Shown: positions 62,501 to 64,000 of the stretch, piece after piece | How positions within the stretch are numbered: the stretch's first letter is position 1 | How the letters are laid out: every line of letters begins with the position of its first letter | Source of the DNA: Copromyces sp. CBS 386.78 | Lineage: Eukaryota; Ascomycota; Sordariomycetes; Sordariales; Sordariaceae | Reading direction: 5' to 3' | Length of the DNA: 64,000 nt | Assembly (NCBI GenBank): GCA_030685235.1 | Contig: MU839089.1 | Coordinates: forward strand, 186,001-250,000 | Made by a program: the position numbers and the translations under genes | Notes under the pieces: model-generated | What the model saw: the letters and a program-made list of their open reading frames with translations, nothing else | What the model was told of the DNA's origin: nothing | Database searches by the model: none

Positions 62501-64000
62501 AAAGACCCCAATATCAACAGCGGACACCAGCAGCTGTATTCATCATTGAAGCTTTGGAGGTAACCTCGACTCCCAACAGGTGCTGAGCAATCGAGAGCAA
62601 AAATACGACCTTGGAAAGCTCCCCTGGTCGCAGTCGGCCCTTGTCAAGGTAACCGTTGGCTACTATGCAGTGTACATATCTCACCGTTCCACGCGGGATC
62701 ACAAGGTGAGCCTGTGAGGTGCGCGGAACCAGAGAAAGCAGTTCACAGCTCGCAGTTCGCATCTCGGCATGGAACCGTGTGCTTCCAGCAGTTCCAGCTT
62801 TGTGGCAGGCAAGGGAGTTCCAGATGCGGGAGCCGGCTTACTTTGAGCCTCGGTGCCTCACCGAACCCGTCGGCATATCGGGGGCGATGGGAAATCACAA
62901 ACCCATCATTTTCAACGCCCAACTATTTTGATATTGCGACCCAACTGAAGGCCACTGCAAACTGACGATGCTGGGCATCCAAAGACGGGACGCAGAACGA
63001 AACGGAACTGAACAAGTCGAACTCCGAAGCGTTCGTTGTTGGAGTCCCTCCACAGTCAACTAAATATTGTTTACTAAGCCTAAAGAGGCTAGACCCACAG
63101 TGTTCTCGCACATGATTGCCCCGTCACACCAACCAAGAGAGCAAGAGCCAACCCCTTCCATTCCACATCCACTAAACTTGGTTCTTTTTCTTCCCTTCAG
63201 TCGCAAGTTTCGCCATCGCACATTCGAATGATTGCCATGGCATACCTTAGTCCAATAATCGACAAAAATATCCAATCGAGATCATAGCACGGATCGACCA
63301 CAAATCAAAATCGGTTCATCCGCAGCGCACGCGACCCCATTATTTATTCTTTACTACACTACAAAACACCTACACCCCTCCTTCCAGACTTCCCCAGGCT
63401 ATGAATTTCTCAACGGGCGCCCCGGACGATGCCCAACGCTCCTGGAGCTTCCCCTCGTCTCATAACGGCATGGTCATGGCCAGCAAGCGGCTGTCGCTTG
63501 CCGGGATTCAACATGTGTACTATTGAGAGCCACCTACGTCACTCCTGGCTTCCATCTTTCGTGAAAGCCACCATTATATTGGGCTTGGGCCTTCAGCTCG
63601 CTCCAACATGGGCATCTCCAACCACATGGTCGTACCACTGGCGCCATTGGGACGGCACTATTTGGCGCCCAGCACGACCAAACCCTGGCCAGCAAGATAT
63701 AATTTTTCGTTCAGGTGCAATTCGCGGCGGTAAAGGCTTGAATTGACGACGTGGAAACAGAGACCACTGCAAGACATGGCAGGGCTTGCCTGTTGCAGAA
63801 ACACAAGCTTGATACGATTCAGAGAACGACAACCGCGGCAACCGTGAAACACTGACATTTTTTTCAGCTGAATTTGCCAGCATACCCGACTTCGCCGAAC
63901 GGAGCTAACCGTCCGAACGTCCGCTTGAAACTACGGAGTGTATGTCGTCAACAACACACGACTCATGTCAAGTATCAGCCGACGAGTAGACCCAAGGAGA
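59554..64000. other. os-1 upstream region
   Basis: This is 4.4 kb to the window edge without a supported gene. In os-1 transcript orientation, a GTGAGC donor-like site occurs at about 59947, so a 5'-UTR intron is possible; no acceptor was fixed. The stretch 60180-60560 has duplicated GACTGCGGACTG-type words and is G/T-rich. The remainder shows scattered motif-free ORFs on both strands. Confidence 0.55.

Overview
This is nuclear DNA of a filamentous ascomycete, almost certainly Neurospora crassa or a very close relative. The genes have short introns (about 50-125 bp) with GTRNGT donors and CTAAC-like branch sites, and the proteins are of Sordariomycete type. The strongest marker is a complete group III hybrid histidine kinase with six HAMP repeats (55442-59553, minus). 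Its spliced product is 1298 residues, the length I recall for the N. crassa osmosensor OS-1/NIK-1. I see no prokaryotic features, rRNA, convincing tRNA or CRISPR.

The left third (1-20.6 kb) is gene-dense. In order it holds the CCT delta chaperonin subunit (+), a STIMATE/TMEM110-family membrane protein (-), the SF3b p14 splicing factor (-), a Cys-rich zinc-binding protein (+), a low-complexity protein with a metallothionein-like Cys cluster (+), phosphomannomutase (-) and a large BAR-PH-ArfGAP protein of the Csx2 type (-). The middle (23.9-37.4 kb) holds a Munc13/UNC-13-like C2 protein (+), a Na+/Ca2+-exchanger family protein (-) and the condensin kleisin Brn1/CAP-H (+). A gap of about 13.3 kb (37.4-50.7 kb) follows. 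It contains one tentative two-exon micro-gene, several microsatellites and one foldback element. The right end has a SAM + HMG-box protein (+), then os-1 (-), then about 4.4 kb of os-1 upstream DNA.

The genes are unlinked housekeeping and signalling genes, not a cluster or operon. Three encode membrane or trafficking proteins (BAR-ArfGAP, Munc13-like, STIMATE), two act on nuclear DNA (condensin, HMG) and one is a stress sensor.

The least-explained sequence is non-coding. There are two MITE-like elements with TA flanks: 9384-9579 with perfect 20-bp terminal inverted repeats, and 45512-45806 with 37-bp ends matching at 34 positions. There is also a 98-bp imperfect inverted repeat (8293-8390), an A/T tail that may mark an old retroposon, and an 18-bp perfect palindrome. 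Two possible alternative-splicing events would change proteins: an in-frame 57-nt intron in the HAMP array of OS-1, and a 74-nt potential intron that swaps the C-terminus of the ArfGAP. I did not find a convincing previously undescribed multi-gene system.
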